In this document: positions 1 to 5,396 of the stretch, piece by piece
Layout: every line of letters starts with the position of its first letter
Numbering within the stretch: position 1 is the stretch's first letter
Assembly (NCBI GenBank): GCA_030067055.1
Contig: JASJAL010000371.1
Span: 1-6,530 of the forward strand
Source of the DNA: Kiloniellales bacterium
GTDB lineage: Bacteria; Pseudomonadota; Alphaproteobacteria; Kiloniellales; JAKSBE01
DNA length: 6,530 bases
Reading direction: 5' to 3'
Notes under the pieces: model-generated
The model's input: only the letters and a program-made list of their open reading frames with translations
The model's database searches: none
Told to the model about the DNA's origin: nothing
Program-made: the position numbers and the translations under genes

Positions 1-132
1 ATCCAGGACTTCGTCAAGACACGCTTGGCCGCTCACGAGTACCCGCGCGAGGTCGCCTTCGTCGACGGCCTGCCGATGACCGCGACCGGCAAGATTATTC
101 ACCGCAAGCTGCGCGAGGAGGGATCAAGCTAG
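1..132 (+). CDS. Acyl-CoA synthetase (AMP-binding family), C-terminal end, 5'-truncated by the window
   Basis: Frame 1 is open from the first base to a TAG stop and encodes 43 residues. The tail contains YPREVAFVDGLPMTATGKI followed by IHRKLRE, the typical C-terminal signature of the ANL adenylating superfamily (motif A10). The lysine of the TGK segment is the conserved lysine used in the acyl-adenylation half-reaction. Family members activate a carboxylic acid with ATP and then transfer it to CoA. The YPREV.FVD.LP.TATGKI wording is most like short/medium-chain acyl-CoA or benzoate-CoA type ligases, but the substrate cannot be told from this fragment. The gene converges on the minus-strand operon downstream, with 67 bases between the stops and no clear terminator hairpin in that gap. 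Confidence 0.88.
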   Translation: MQDFVKTRLAAHEYPREVAFVDGLPMTATGKIIHRKLREEGSS

Positions 133-199
133 TTAGATTCAATACGATCGCGGCCCATTGGTTCCGAAACCCGCTCCTGCGAGTCTCCGGATCGGGCCA

Positions 200-1003
200 C
201 TAGGCTCCCTTCAGCGAGCTCCAATCTCGCTGCGGCAGCCAGGGTATGTGCTCCAGCAGCCCCAGGGCGCATTCGTGATCGATGCTCTCGAAGATGCCGA
301 GCGAGGCCTTGAGCTGATCGGTCGCTGAGAGGCCCCTCTTCTTCGCCTTCGCCCCCCGGAGCAAGGCGATGATGGTGGCGAACTCCAGGGGCTTGAATCC
401 GATCGCGCGACAGATGATGGCCAGATCCTCGAGCTCGGCGCTGTCGAGGATCTTCTTCGCGAGTTTTGGCTCGAGCTGCATGATCTGGCCGAAATCGCTC
501 TCGGCCTCGGCGAAACGACCGCCACGGAGGTTTCGCAGGAAGCTCGCCGGGGTGGCGGAGGATCTGTCGGCTTCCTTCAGCGCCAGTTCCTGATTTCTCG
601 ATTGCAGGCACTCGAACTGGTCCAGGAGCCGCGGCGGCGGCGACGGCTCGGCCGGGATTTTCTCGGCAGGGGCCGCCTTCGACTCGGACGTCAGCAGACC
701 CGGGAGCATGCCATCGAAAGCTTCGGTCTCAAGTTCCGCGACCCTGGCTCTCGGCCGCTCCGGCGCTTCGGCGGGTGGCAACTTGACGGCAGGCTTCGGC
801 TCTTGCGCCGGAGGCTTGGGGCGCTCGAGGGCCGCCGGGATCGCAGAGCGCTCCGAACCCTCGTCGGGACCGGGACTCGCGATCGGCCTCGCAGTTGTGC
901 GGGGCCTTGGGGGGCCGCTATCGCGCGCCGCCCCCCCGATCCTGAGCAAGGAACTCGAAAGCGACGCGGCCCGCTTCAACGGCGTAGATTTCTGCTTGCT
1001 CAA
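200..1003 (-). CDS. Putative ParA-partner protein with disordered Pro/Ala-rich linker and DUF2336-like helical C-terminus
   Basis: This 267-residue protein is not a confidently recognised family. Residues 1-25 are basic and Ser/Leu-rich (several Lys/Arg up to residue 21). About 30-125 are Pro/Ala/Glu/Arg-rich and probably disordered. Residues 126-267 are predicted helical. Within the last part, FLRNLRGGRFAEAESDFGQI, the following LEPKLAKKIL and LAIICRAIGFKP resemble the spacing of alphaproteobacterial DUF2336 repeats; this is resemblance by eye only. I chose the TTG at 1003-1001 because it overlaps the parA stop in a TTGA tetranucleotide and has AAGAGG seven bases upstream (1016-1011). The same frame opens further upstream at an ATG (1108) with no evident ribosome site and a 109-base overlap with parA. 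The tight coupling to parA suggests an adaptor or ATPase-stimulating partner, with the basic N-terminus as the likely ATPase contact (inference). No signal peptide or membrane segment is seen. Confidence 0.72.
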   Translation of the reverse strand: MSKQKSTPLKRAASLSSSLLRIGGAARDSGPPRPRTTARPIASPGPDEGSERSAIPAALERPKPPAQEPKPAVKLPPAEAPERPRARVAELETEAFDGMLPGLLTSESKAAPAEKIPAEPSPPPRLLDQFECLQSRNQELALKEADRSSATPASFLRNLRGGRFAEAESDFGQIMQLEPKLAKKILDSAELEDLAIICRAIGFKPLEFATIIALLRGAKAKKRGLSATDQLKASLGIFESIDHECALGLLEHIPWLPQRDWSSLKGA

Positions 1004-1695
1004 GCCCTTGCCTCTTCGATCGGCGCCAGCGCCGGGTCCGGAGCGGGTATCGGCCTGGTCCGGGTACGATCCCGGGTTCCGGCGAGCGATTCTTTCAGAT
1101 ACCGCCACAGCTCGGCGATTTCGTCGGGCGAACGCGAGCGGCCCGCGACTTCCATCACCGCGCGGCCGTCGATCGCACTGGCCGCGAAATCCATCCGCTG
1201 GTGAACGATGCTCGGGGCGACGGGACCGTGTTCCGACAGCGCCAGGACCGCCTGCATCGTGATCCGCGCGGTCGGATGCGCGCCGTTGACGACGAAGACG
1301 AAGGGCTTGCCGAGATTCTCGGCGATATCGATGGTCTTGCCGACGGCGCGCAGGTCATGAGCGCTGGGACGCATCGGGATGACGACGAGGTCCGCCGCGC
1401 TGATCACCTGGGCGATCGCCGCCTTGATCGCCGGCGGCGTGTCGATGACGACCAGCCCGACGCCCGCTTCGCGCATTTCTTCGATCTTCTGGGCGAGCCT
1501 GTGCGTCGAGCACTGTGCGAGGATCGGGGTCGGCGACTCCCTTTCTTCCGACCACTCGGCCAGACTGCCCTGTGGATCGGTATCGATGAGCGCGACCGGG
1601 CCGTCGCCCGTGCGCTCCGCCTCGACGGCGATGTTGGTGGCCAGCGTCGTCTTGCCGGAACCGCCCTTTTGAGCGGCAAGCACCATGATCTTCAT
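1000..1695 (-). CDS. ParA-family deviant-Walker ATPase
   Basis: A 231-residue soluble ATPase of the ParA/MinD superfamily. The N-terminus carries the deviant Walker A motif KGGSGKTT at residues 10-17, with signature lysine K10 and P-loop lysine K15. DTDPQGS (38-44) is the Walker A' segment and VVIDTPP (82-88) the Walker B region. The C-terminal VHQRMDFAASAIDGRAVMEV stretch (164-183) matches the closing motif of short ParA proteins. Such proteins dimerise on ATP, bind DNA non-specifically and position plasmids, chromosomes or protein cargo using a partner that stimulates hydrolysis. There is no N-terminal helix-turn-helix, so it is a small ParA unlikely to bind an operator itself. Residues 205-231 form a Pro/Arg-rich tail. 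The ATG at 1695 has GGGAG ten bases upstream (1710-1706). No ParB homologue lies nearby; the coupled downstream gene is the obvious partner candidate. The exact subgroup (partition, carboxysome-like or chemoreceptor positioning) cannot be assigned. Confidence 0.92.
   Translation of the reverse strand: MKIMVLAAQKGGSGKTTLATNIAVEAERTGDGPVALIDTDPQGSLAEWSEERESPTPILAQCSTHRLAQKIEEMREAGVGLVVIDTPPAIKAAIAQVISAADLVVIPMRPSAHDLRAVGKTIDIAENLGKPFVFVVNGAHPTARITMQAVLALSEHGPVAPSIVHQRMDFAASAIDGRAVMEVAGRSRSPDEIAELWRYLKESLAGTRDRTRTRPIPAPDPALAPIEEARA
1001..1016 (-). promoter_or_regulatory. Ribosome binding site and TTG start coupled to the parA stop
   Basis: Read on the minus strand, AAGAGG (1016-1011) is followed after seven bases by TTG (1003-1001). 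The last two bases of that codon plus the next A form the TGA stop of parA (1002-1000). This ATGA-like overlap decides the start of the downstream gene and implies translational coupling. Confidence 0.6.
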
Positions 1696-1857
1696 TTCGC
1701 GCGTTCTCCCTCAGCCGACCGACTTCCCAAGCCACGGCAATGAGTTGAATGGACTGTCTTGTGTGACTGCGTGTTTGGGTCGTGATCGATTCGCTGCTCT
1801 CGAGCCGGGTCGACCTCCGCCGGGGACGGCGATCGACGGGCCAAAGCATTGAGCAGG

Positions 1858-1886
1858 TTCAACAAGCGCGAGACCCCATATATAGT
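1858..1886 (+). promoter_or_regulatory. Candidate sigma-70-type promoter of the mipZ-like gene
   Basis: TTCAAC (1858-1863) and TATAGT (1881-1886) are separated by 17 bases. The -10 matches the TATAAT consensus at five of six positions; the -35 is weak (three of six). It would start transcription near 1893 and give a leader of about 100 bases before the ATG at 1991. It sits on the only markedly AT-rich patch in the divergent spacer. Confidence 0.4.
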
Positions 1887-1972
1887 AGAATGAAGTTCCA
1901 CTATCGCAACATTTCGTTGCCACGCCGACTCGCATGTGTCAAGGTCCCGTCGAAACCTCTTTGAAATCAAGC

Positions 1973-1977
1973 AGGAG
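1973..1977 (+). promoter_or_regulatory. Ribosome binding site supporting the ATG at 1991
   Basis: AGGAG ends 13 bases before the ATG at 1991, a rather long spacing. The alternatives are worse: the in-frame start at 1934 lies upstream of this site, and the ATG at 2057 has no purine-rich site before it although it begins closer to the P-loop, as in typical MipZ proteins. Confidence 0.45.
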
Positions 1978-1990
1978 CAACACAGCCGCC

Positions 1991-2899
1991 ATGTTCCCTC
2001 TACGCCTGAAGGGTGCTGGTCCGGTCGATTCGTTCTTGCGAAGCTGGTTCGGCAAGATGTACCGGCCCAGGGTGGTGGTGCTCGGAAACCTCAAGGGCGG
2101 ATCAGGCAAGTCGACGGCTGCCATCCATCTGAGCGTTAGCCTCATGAAATGCGGCTATTCGGTCGGCAGCATCGACCTCGACGGTTCCCAGGCCACCCTC
2201 ACGCATTTCATGGAGAATCGCCATCGCTACAGATCGACGCCGGGTATCGAACTGGACCTGCCCAGGCACTACCTGATCGCACCCTCGTCCAAGACCAGCC
2301 GACACAAGGCCGACAAGGAGGAGGCGCTCTGTTTCTTCGAGGCGCTCGAGGAGTTCTCGGACTTGGACGTGGTGGTGGTCGACACCCCCGGTAACGAGAG
2401 CAACGCCTCGCGTCTGGGGCATATCGTTGCCGACACGCTGATCACCCCGATCAACGACAGCTTTCTGGACCTGGACGTCTTTGCCCGGGTCGATACGGAT
2501 GCTCAGACCGTCTTCGGCCCCAGCACCTACACGCTCTCGGTCCTGAGCCGCTGGGGCCACCGGATGCGGGCCGGCGGCAGGCCGATCGAATGGTGCGTCT
2601 CGCGCAACCGGGTCTCCAAGACAATGAGCCGGAACCGCCGGCAGACCTCGGCCCTGCTCGATGAGCTGGCGGAGCCCCTGGGCTACCGAGTCATCCCGGG
2701 GCTGTCCGATCGGGTGATCTACCGCGACGCCTTTCTCTACGGCCTGACGGTCCTGGACCTGCCCTACGAGCACATGCGCAAGCTGTCCTACAAGAGCCTG
2801 GATGCCGCCCGCGACGAGATCTGGGAGTTCGCCGGCCAGGTCGATATCTCGGAGTTCCCGAAAGCCGGGGCCAAGAGCCGGGCGCCAGCGGCCGAGTAA
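1991..2899 (+). CDS. MipZ-like division-plane positioning ATPase
   Basis: A 302-residue member of the MipZ branch of the ParA/MinD superfamily. RVVVLGNLKGGSGKST (27-42) contains the deviant Walker A with signature K35 and K40. VGSIDLDGSQ (58-67), the following HFMENR, VVVVDTPG (127-134), TPINDSFLDLD (152-162), EWCVSRNR (200-207) and GLSDRVIYRDAFLYGLTVLDL (237-257) align in order with Caulobacter MipZ as I remember it. MipZ binds the ParB-parS complex at the poles, forms a bipolar gradient on DNA and blocks FtsZ assembly away from midcell. Differences: DLDGSQ replaces DLDLRQ, and there is an N-terminal extension of about 22 residues unless translation starts at 2057 (MYRPRVVV). It is not beside parB or division genes but back to back with a ParA operon. 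It could be the cell's MipZ or a specialised paralogue; the sequence alone does not decide. Confidence 0.85.
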   Translation: MFPLRLKGAGPVDSFLRSWFGKMYRPRVVVLGNLKGGSGKSTAAIHLSVSLMKCGYSVGSIDLDGSQATLTHFMENRHRYRSTPGIELDLPRHYLIAPSSKTSRHKADKEEALCFFEALEEFSDLDVVVVDTPGNESNASRLGHIVADTLITPINDSFLDLDVFARVDTDAQTVFGPSTYTLSVLSRWGHRMRAGGRPIEWCVSRNRVSKTMSRNRRQTSALLDELAEPLGYRVIPGLSDRVIYRDAFLYGLTVLDLPYEHMRKLSYKSLDAARDEIWEFAGQVDISEFPKAGAKSRAPAAE

Positions 2900-2936
2900 G
2901 AGTCCAGGAGAAGTCGAAAGACCCGTTCCATTGCCC

Positions 2937-2953
2937 TCACGCCATTGCCGTGA
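2937..2953 (+). repeat. Small stem-loop before the isomerase ribosome site
   Basis: TCACG (2937-2941) and CGTGA (2949-2953) are complementary around a seven-base loop, and CCATTGCC occurs twice (2928-2935 and 2942-2949). The stem lies eight bases before the GGAG of the next gene. At five base pairs it is weak and may be chance; it has no U-run and is not a terminator. Confidence 0.25.
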
Positions 2954-2974
2954 AGCCGCCGGAGTCCTTTCAGC

Positions 2975-3574
2975 ATGTCCAAGTCCATCGACTACTACCT
3001 CTCCCTGCGTTCGCCCTGGGCCTACCTCGGGAGCGTCAGGCTGGAGGAGATTGCGGCGCGCCACGGGGCGGAAATCGCGGTCAAGCCGGTCGACTACGGC
3101 ACCATCTTCCCGCAGACCGGCGGCCTGCCGCTGCCCAAGCGGGCGCCGGCGCGCCAGGCCTACCGCCTGGTCGAGCTGCGGCGCTGGCGCGCCCGACTGG
3201 GCCTGCCGCTGAACCTCGAGCCCAAGGGCTTCGCGGTCGACGAGGCCCCGGCGGCCAGGCTGGTCATCGCAGCCGGCGAAAGCGGCGGCGACCCGCTTCG
3301 CCTGGCCCACGCCGTGCTGCGCGCGGTCTGGACCGAGGAGCGCAGCATCGACGACCCGGCCACCCTGCAGGCAATCGCCGAGGAAAACGGCCACGACGGT
3401 GCAACCCTGCTGGCCCTGGCCGAGCGGCCTGAGACGGCCGCCGCCTACGAGGCCCTGACCCAGGAGGCCTTGTCCCGCGGCGTCTTCGGCGCTCCGACCT
3501 ACGTCTACGAGGACGAGCTCTTCTGGGGCCAGGACCGGATCGACTTCCTGGAAGAGGCCCTGAAAGCCAGCTGA
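2975..3574 (+). CDS. 2-hydroxychromene-2-carboxylate isomerase / DsbA-family thioredoxin-fold protein
   Basis: A 199-residue protein of the DsbA-like thioredoxin-fold family that includes 2-hydroxychromene-2-carboxylate (HCCA) isomerase and kappa-class glutathione transferases. IDYYLSLRSPWAYLG (5-19) carries the catalytic-serine SP motif (S13) in place of the CXXC of true disulfide oxidoreductases. The C-terminal VFGAPTYVYEDELFWGQDR (170-188), with the cis-proline loop GAPT and FWGQDR, is the family's most conserved block. Characterised members use glutathione to isomerise HCCA to trans-o-hydroxybenzylidenepyruvate in naphthalene breakdown. No other aromatic-degradation gene is visible here, so a general glutathione-dependent role is as likely. 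Length is normal for the family, there is no signal peptide, and it is cytoplasmic. The ATG has GGAG ten bases upstream (2961-2964). It lies 75 bases after the mipZ-like gene on the same strand and may be cotranscribed. Confidence 0.88.
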   Translation: MSKSIDYYLSLRSPWAYLGSVRLEEIAARHGAEIAVKPVDYGTIFPQTGGLPLPKRAPARQAYRLVELRRWRARLGLPLNLEPKGFAVDEAPAARLVIAAGESGGDPLRLAHAVLRAVWTEERSIDDPATLQAIAEENGHDGATLLALAERPETAAAYEALTQEALSRGVFGAPTYVYEDELFWGQDRIDFLEEALKAS

Positions 3575-3594
3575 CCGGCGCGTTTCGCGGCCTT

Positions 3595-3613
3595 GGTTAA
3601 CGCAACGTTAACC
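3595..3613. promoter_or_regulatory. CtrA-like binding site (TTAA-N7-TTAAC) within a perfect inverted repeat
   Basis: GGTTAACG (3595-3602) and CGTTAACC (3606-3613) form a perfect eight-base inverted repeat with a three-base centre. The same bases give TTAA (3597-3600), seven bases, then TTAAC (3608-3612), exactly the full CtrA recognition pattern known from Caulobacter and other alphaproteobacteria. In such promoters the site commonly overlaps the -35 region, which would place a start near 3640, about 180 bases before the PAS_5-type gene. No other TTAA-N7-TTAA was noticed in the window. Occupancy by CtrA is inference. Confidence 0.6.
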
Positions 3614-3644
3614 CTGTTTCGCTTAGCCTCTTGTCGCGGGGGAC

Positions 3645-3665
3645 AGCGCCGGCCGGGCCGGCGCT
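3645..3665. repeat. Perfect 10-bp GC-rich palindrome (hairpin-capable)
   Basis: AGCGCCGGCC (3645-3654) and GGCCGGCGCT (3656-3665) are exact reverse complements around one base. The RNA could form a very stable hairpin, although the minimal loop would open one or two central pairs. No T-run follows on either strand, so it is not a classic intrinsic terminator. It could lie near the 5' end of the PAS_5-type transcript or protect the 3' end of the isomerase transcript. Confidence 0.5.
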
Positions 3666-3803
3666 AAACCTGCAGCAATGGCGGCCGAGGCCAGGACGGC
3701 AAAGCCGCCGCGCAGAGCGCCGAGAAGCCTGGCTCCAATCGCACCCCACCGGAGATCAAGCCCGATCGAGCCTGCACTCGAGTGAACGCCTACTGCCGCG
3801 CCC

Positions 3804-3808
3804 AGGAG
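3804..3808 (+). promoter_or_regulatory. Ribosome binding site fixing the PAS_5-type gene start
   Basis: AGGAG ends 11 bases before the ATG at 3820. It is the only good site near a start codon in this frame, and it rules in favour of the 207-residue product over the longer open frame from 3631. Confidence 0.6.
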
Positions 3809-3819
3809 ATATCAAGAAG

Positions 3820-4443
3820 ATGAGTCCAAGCGCAGTTCCCGCCCAGATTCTCGACCTCGATCATCCGGACCTCGTCCCCGAGATCCTCGAGCGCCCCCCG
3901 GTCTCCTTCAAGGAATCCTGGCGGGTGATACCGCTGCCGCGCGAGCGCAGCCAGGTGGTCGGCGTGCTCTGCCACTGGGCGAGCCTGTGCGGAGGCGCAG
4001 CGCTGCCCCGCATCGGCGCCCTCGACCCCGAGACCCTGCCGGTTGCCTGGCGGAACTGCCTGCTCGTCCGCCGCGAGGACTTGCCGGAAACCTGGACCTA
4101 CGAGTACCTGGGCGACGCCTTCGTCGAGACCGGCTTCGAGCCGCGCGCGGGTCTGGGCCCGAGACCGGCCTCGGCCCTTCAGAGCCGGATCCTGCGCTGG
4201 TTCGACCTGACACTGCAGACCCGCCGGCCGATCACCCTGGGCGGAGGCTTCCGGCGCGACGACGGCCAGCGGGCGCGCTTTCGCACCTTGATGCTGCCCT
4301 TCGGCGAAGCCGAGGGTTCGGTCACCCACCTCCTGGCCACAGTGACCGCTCGCCCGCTGCTGTCCCTTGAGCCGCACCATCTGCCACTGGAAGCCCACGC
4401 CTACGTCGACGGCTACTGGGTGCATCAGCCCGCCCTTCCGTAA
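3820..4443 (+). CDS. PAS domain-containing protein (PAS_5 type)
   Basis: A 207-residue protein. Residues about 50-180 follow the pattern of the alphaproteobacterial PAS_5 family: CHWASLCGGAALPRIGALDPETLP (51-74) is the typical 'W..l..g..lP.r..idP..lp' opening. It is followed by LLVRRED (81-87), TYEYLGDAFVETGFEPRAG (93-111) and the late strand FRTLMLPFGEAEGSVTHLLATV (154-175). Family members are single-domain proteins of poorly known function, presumed sensory or protein-interaction modules. No output domain (kinase, GGDEF, HTH), signal peptide or membrane segment is present. Residues 1-45 precede the domain and contain a charged ESWRVIPLPRE segment. A CtrA-like site about 207 bases upstream suggests cell-cycle or motility-linked expression (inference). 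Its stop is only nine bases from the stop of the convergent regulator gene. Confidence 0.8.
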   Translation: MSPSAVPAQILDLDHPDLVPEILERPPVSFKESWRVIPLPRERSQVVGVLCHWASLCGGAALPRIGALDPETLPVAWRNCLLVRREDLPETWTYEYLGDAFVETGFEPRAGLGPRPASALQSRILRWFDLTLQTRRPITLGGGFRRDDGQRARFRTLMLPFGEAEGSVTHLLATVTARPLLSLEPHHLPLEAHAYVDGYWVHQPALP

Positions 4444-4452
4444 TCCGCGCAA

Positions 4453-5334
4453 TCACCGTCGGGAATCTTCGAGGTCCTCTCCGGTCCGGGAGTCGCCGGA
4501 GATCTTGGCGAGCGCCTCCAGCTTCCTTATCCGATCCTTCGAGGTGGCCCAACCATCCTGGGTCACGCGGTTGATCATGACCTCGGCGACGACCAAGAGC
4601 GCCGCGCTGGAATCCCAGGTCCGGCCGATGTCGATCCGGCAGGGCAGCACCACCTGCGCGAAGCGGGCGATCGGCGAGAGCCACTGATCGGTGACCAGAA
4701 CGATCCGGGCCTTGCGTTCGCTCAGCAGCCCGGCGACTTCCAAGAGATCCTCCTGATAGCGCCGGATATCAAAGATCACGGCGACATCGCCGGACCTTAC
4801 GTCGAGGATCTGATCCCGCCAGGTGGAGACCTGACCCTCGAAACGCCGGACCCCAGGCCGCACGATCCGCAGGTGGGAGGCCATGTAGGCGGCGACCGAG
4901 TCGGAGAAGCGGCCGCCCAGGCAGTAGCACTGATGCTTTGCGTCGCCCAGCAGAGCACAGGCCGCGTCGAGTTCGGAGCCGGAGAGCTCGCGCGCGGTCT
5001 CGGCGAGGTTGGCGCGCACCCGCTCGAAGATCTCCGTTAGGACGGAGGGAACCGCCGCCGAGTCTCCATGGTCGCTGCGATCCTTGTCGAGCGGCGACAT
5101 CAGGCTCTCGTGGATCTCGCTGCGCAAGGCCCGCTGGAACTCCGGATAGCTCGGATAGCCGAGCTTGGCGACGAAGCGCAGAACCGTCGGTCCGCTGGTT
5201 CCGGCCAGATCCGCGAACTCGGCCACCGACGACAGACCGGCGATCGGATACCTGGCCAACAGGACGCGTGCGGCCTTCTTCTCCGCCGCGGTCATGCCGG
5301 GCAGGACGTCGTGGATCTGCTGCGCAACCGTCAC
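4453..5334 (-). CDS. MurR/RpiR-family transcriptional regulator (HTH_6 plus SIS domain)
   Basis: A 293-residue regulator. Residues 1-75 form the RpiR-type helix-turn-helix: LPGMTAAEKKAARVLLARYP, then SSVAEFADLAGTSGPTVLRF and AKLGYPSYPEFQRALRSEI. Residues about 134-250 form a SIS domain: CYCLGGRFSDSVAAYMASHL, DVAVIFDIRRYQED (173-186), ARIVLVTDQWLSPIARFAQVVL, and TWDSSAALLVVAEVMINRV. In phosphosugar-binding members the second SIS strand ends in a Ser/Thr-rich SGxT-like loop; here it is FDIRRYQED, so the effector is probably not a sugar phosphate. The start is a GTG at 5334: an in-frame TGA lies just upstream, no ATG is available before residue 14, and the ribosome site is poor. It is divergent from the amidohydrolase/TRAP genes and most likely regulates them and itself through the dyad at 5369-5408. 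The last 35 residues form a charged tail. Confidence 0.9.
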   Translation of the reverse strand: MTVAQQIHDVLPGMTAAEKKAARVLLARYPIAGLSSVAEFADLAGTSGPTVLRFVAKLGYPSYPEFQRALRSEIHESLMSPLDKDRSDHGDSAAVPSVLTEIFERVRANLAETARELSGSELDAACALLGDAKHQCYCLGGRFSDSVAAYMASHLRIVRPGVRRFEGQVSTWRDQILDVRSGDVAVIFDIRRYQEDLLEVAGLLSERKARIVLVTDQWLSPIARFAQVVLPCRIDIGRTWDSSAALLVVAEVMINRVTQDGWATSKDRIRKLEALAKISGDSRTGEDLEDSRR

Positions 5335-5368
5335 GGCCGTCGCTCACATCGGCTTCAACGTTGTATCC

Positions 5369-5396
5369 AGTATTCCATAATTGACATGATTGTCAC
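5369..5396 (-). promoter_or_regulatory. Candidate promoter of the RpiR-family gene
   Basis: On the minus strand GTGACA (5396-5391, five of six to the -35 consensus) and AATACT (5374-5369, four of six to the -10 consensus) are separated by 16 bases. Transcription would start near 5362, giving a leader of about 28 bases before the GTG. The -10 hexamer lies inside the outer operator arm. Confidence 0.45.

Larger units (their letters stand above)
1696..1990. other. Divergent intergenic control region between parA and the mipZ-like gene
   Basis: This 295-base spacer must hold the promoters of both outward-facing ATPase genes. It includes an AT-rich stretch around 1877-1890 in an otherwise GC-rich setting, a candidate + strand promoter (1858-1886), an eight-base palindrome GGTCGACC (1808-1815) and a small inverted repeat GCAAC/GTTGC (1906-1910 and 1916-1920). 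No convincing minus-strand promoter for parA could be picked by eye, and I see no parS-like element. Short open frames inside it lack ribosome sites and family resemblance. Confidence 0.6.
3575..3819. other. Noncoding leader region upstream of the PAS_5-type gene
   Basis: These 245 bases contain the CtrA-like inverted repeat (3595-3613), a GC-rich palindrome (3645-3665) and the ribosome site AGGAG (3804-3808). The PAS reading frame stays open upstream to a TTG at 3631, but the translated part is Arg/Pro/Gln-rich with no family resemblance, so I treat it as untranslated leader. Confidence 0.6.

Noticed and set aside
133..199. Possible bidirectional terminator between the acyl-CoA synthetase and the convergent operon
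   Set aside because: No stem with a following T-run was found on either strand in this 67-base gap.
1004..1108. N-terminal extension of the putative ParA-partner gene to an ATG at 1108
   Set aside because: It overlaps parA coding sequence by 109 bases, lacks a ribosome site and encodes low-complexity arginine-rich sequence, while the coupled TTG at 1003 has a good site.
1906..1920. Inverted repeat GCAAC-N5-GTTGC in the parA/mipZ-like spacer as a parS or operator site
   Set aside because: Five-base arms are too short to separate from chance, and it does not match the parS 16-mer pattern or recur elsewhere in the spacer.
2102..3394. Long minus-strand open frame of 430 codons opposite the mipZ-like and isomerase genes
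   Set aside because: It is antisense to two well-supported family proteins, has repetitive Gly/Arg/Ala/Gln/Asp composition typical of complementary-strand shadows in GC-rich DNA, and shows no recognisable motif.
3631..3819. Upstream extension of the PAS_5-type gene from a TTG at 3631
   Set aside because: The 63 extra codons are Arg/Gln/Pro-rich without family resemblance, and AGGAG sits correctly only before the ATG at 3820.
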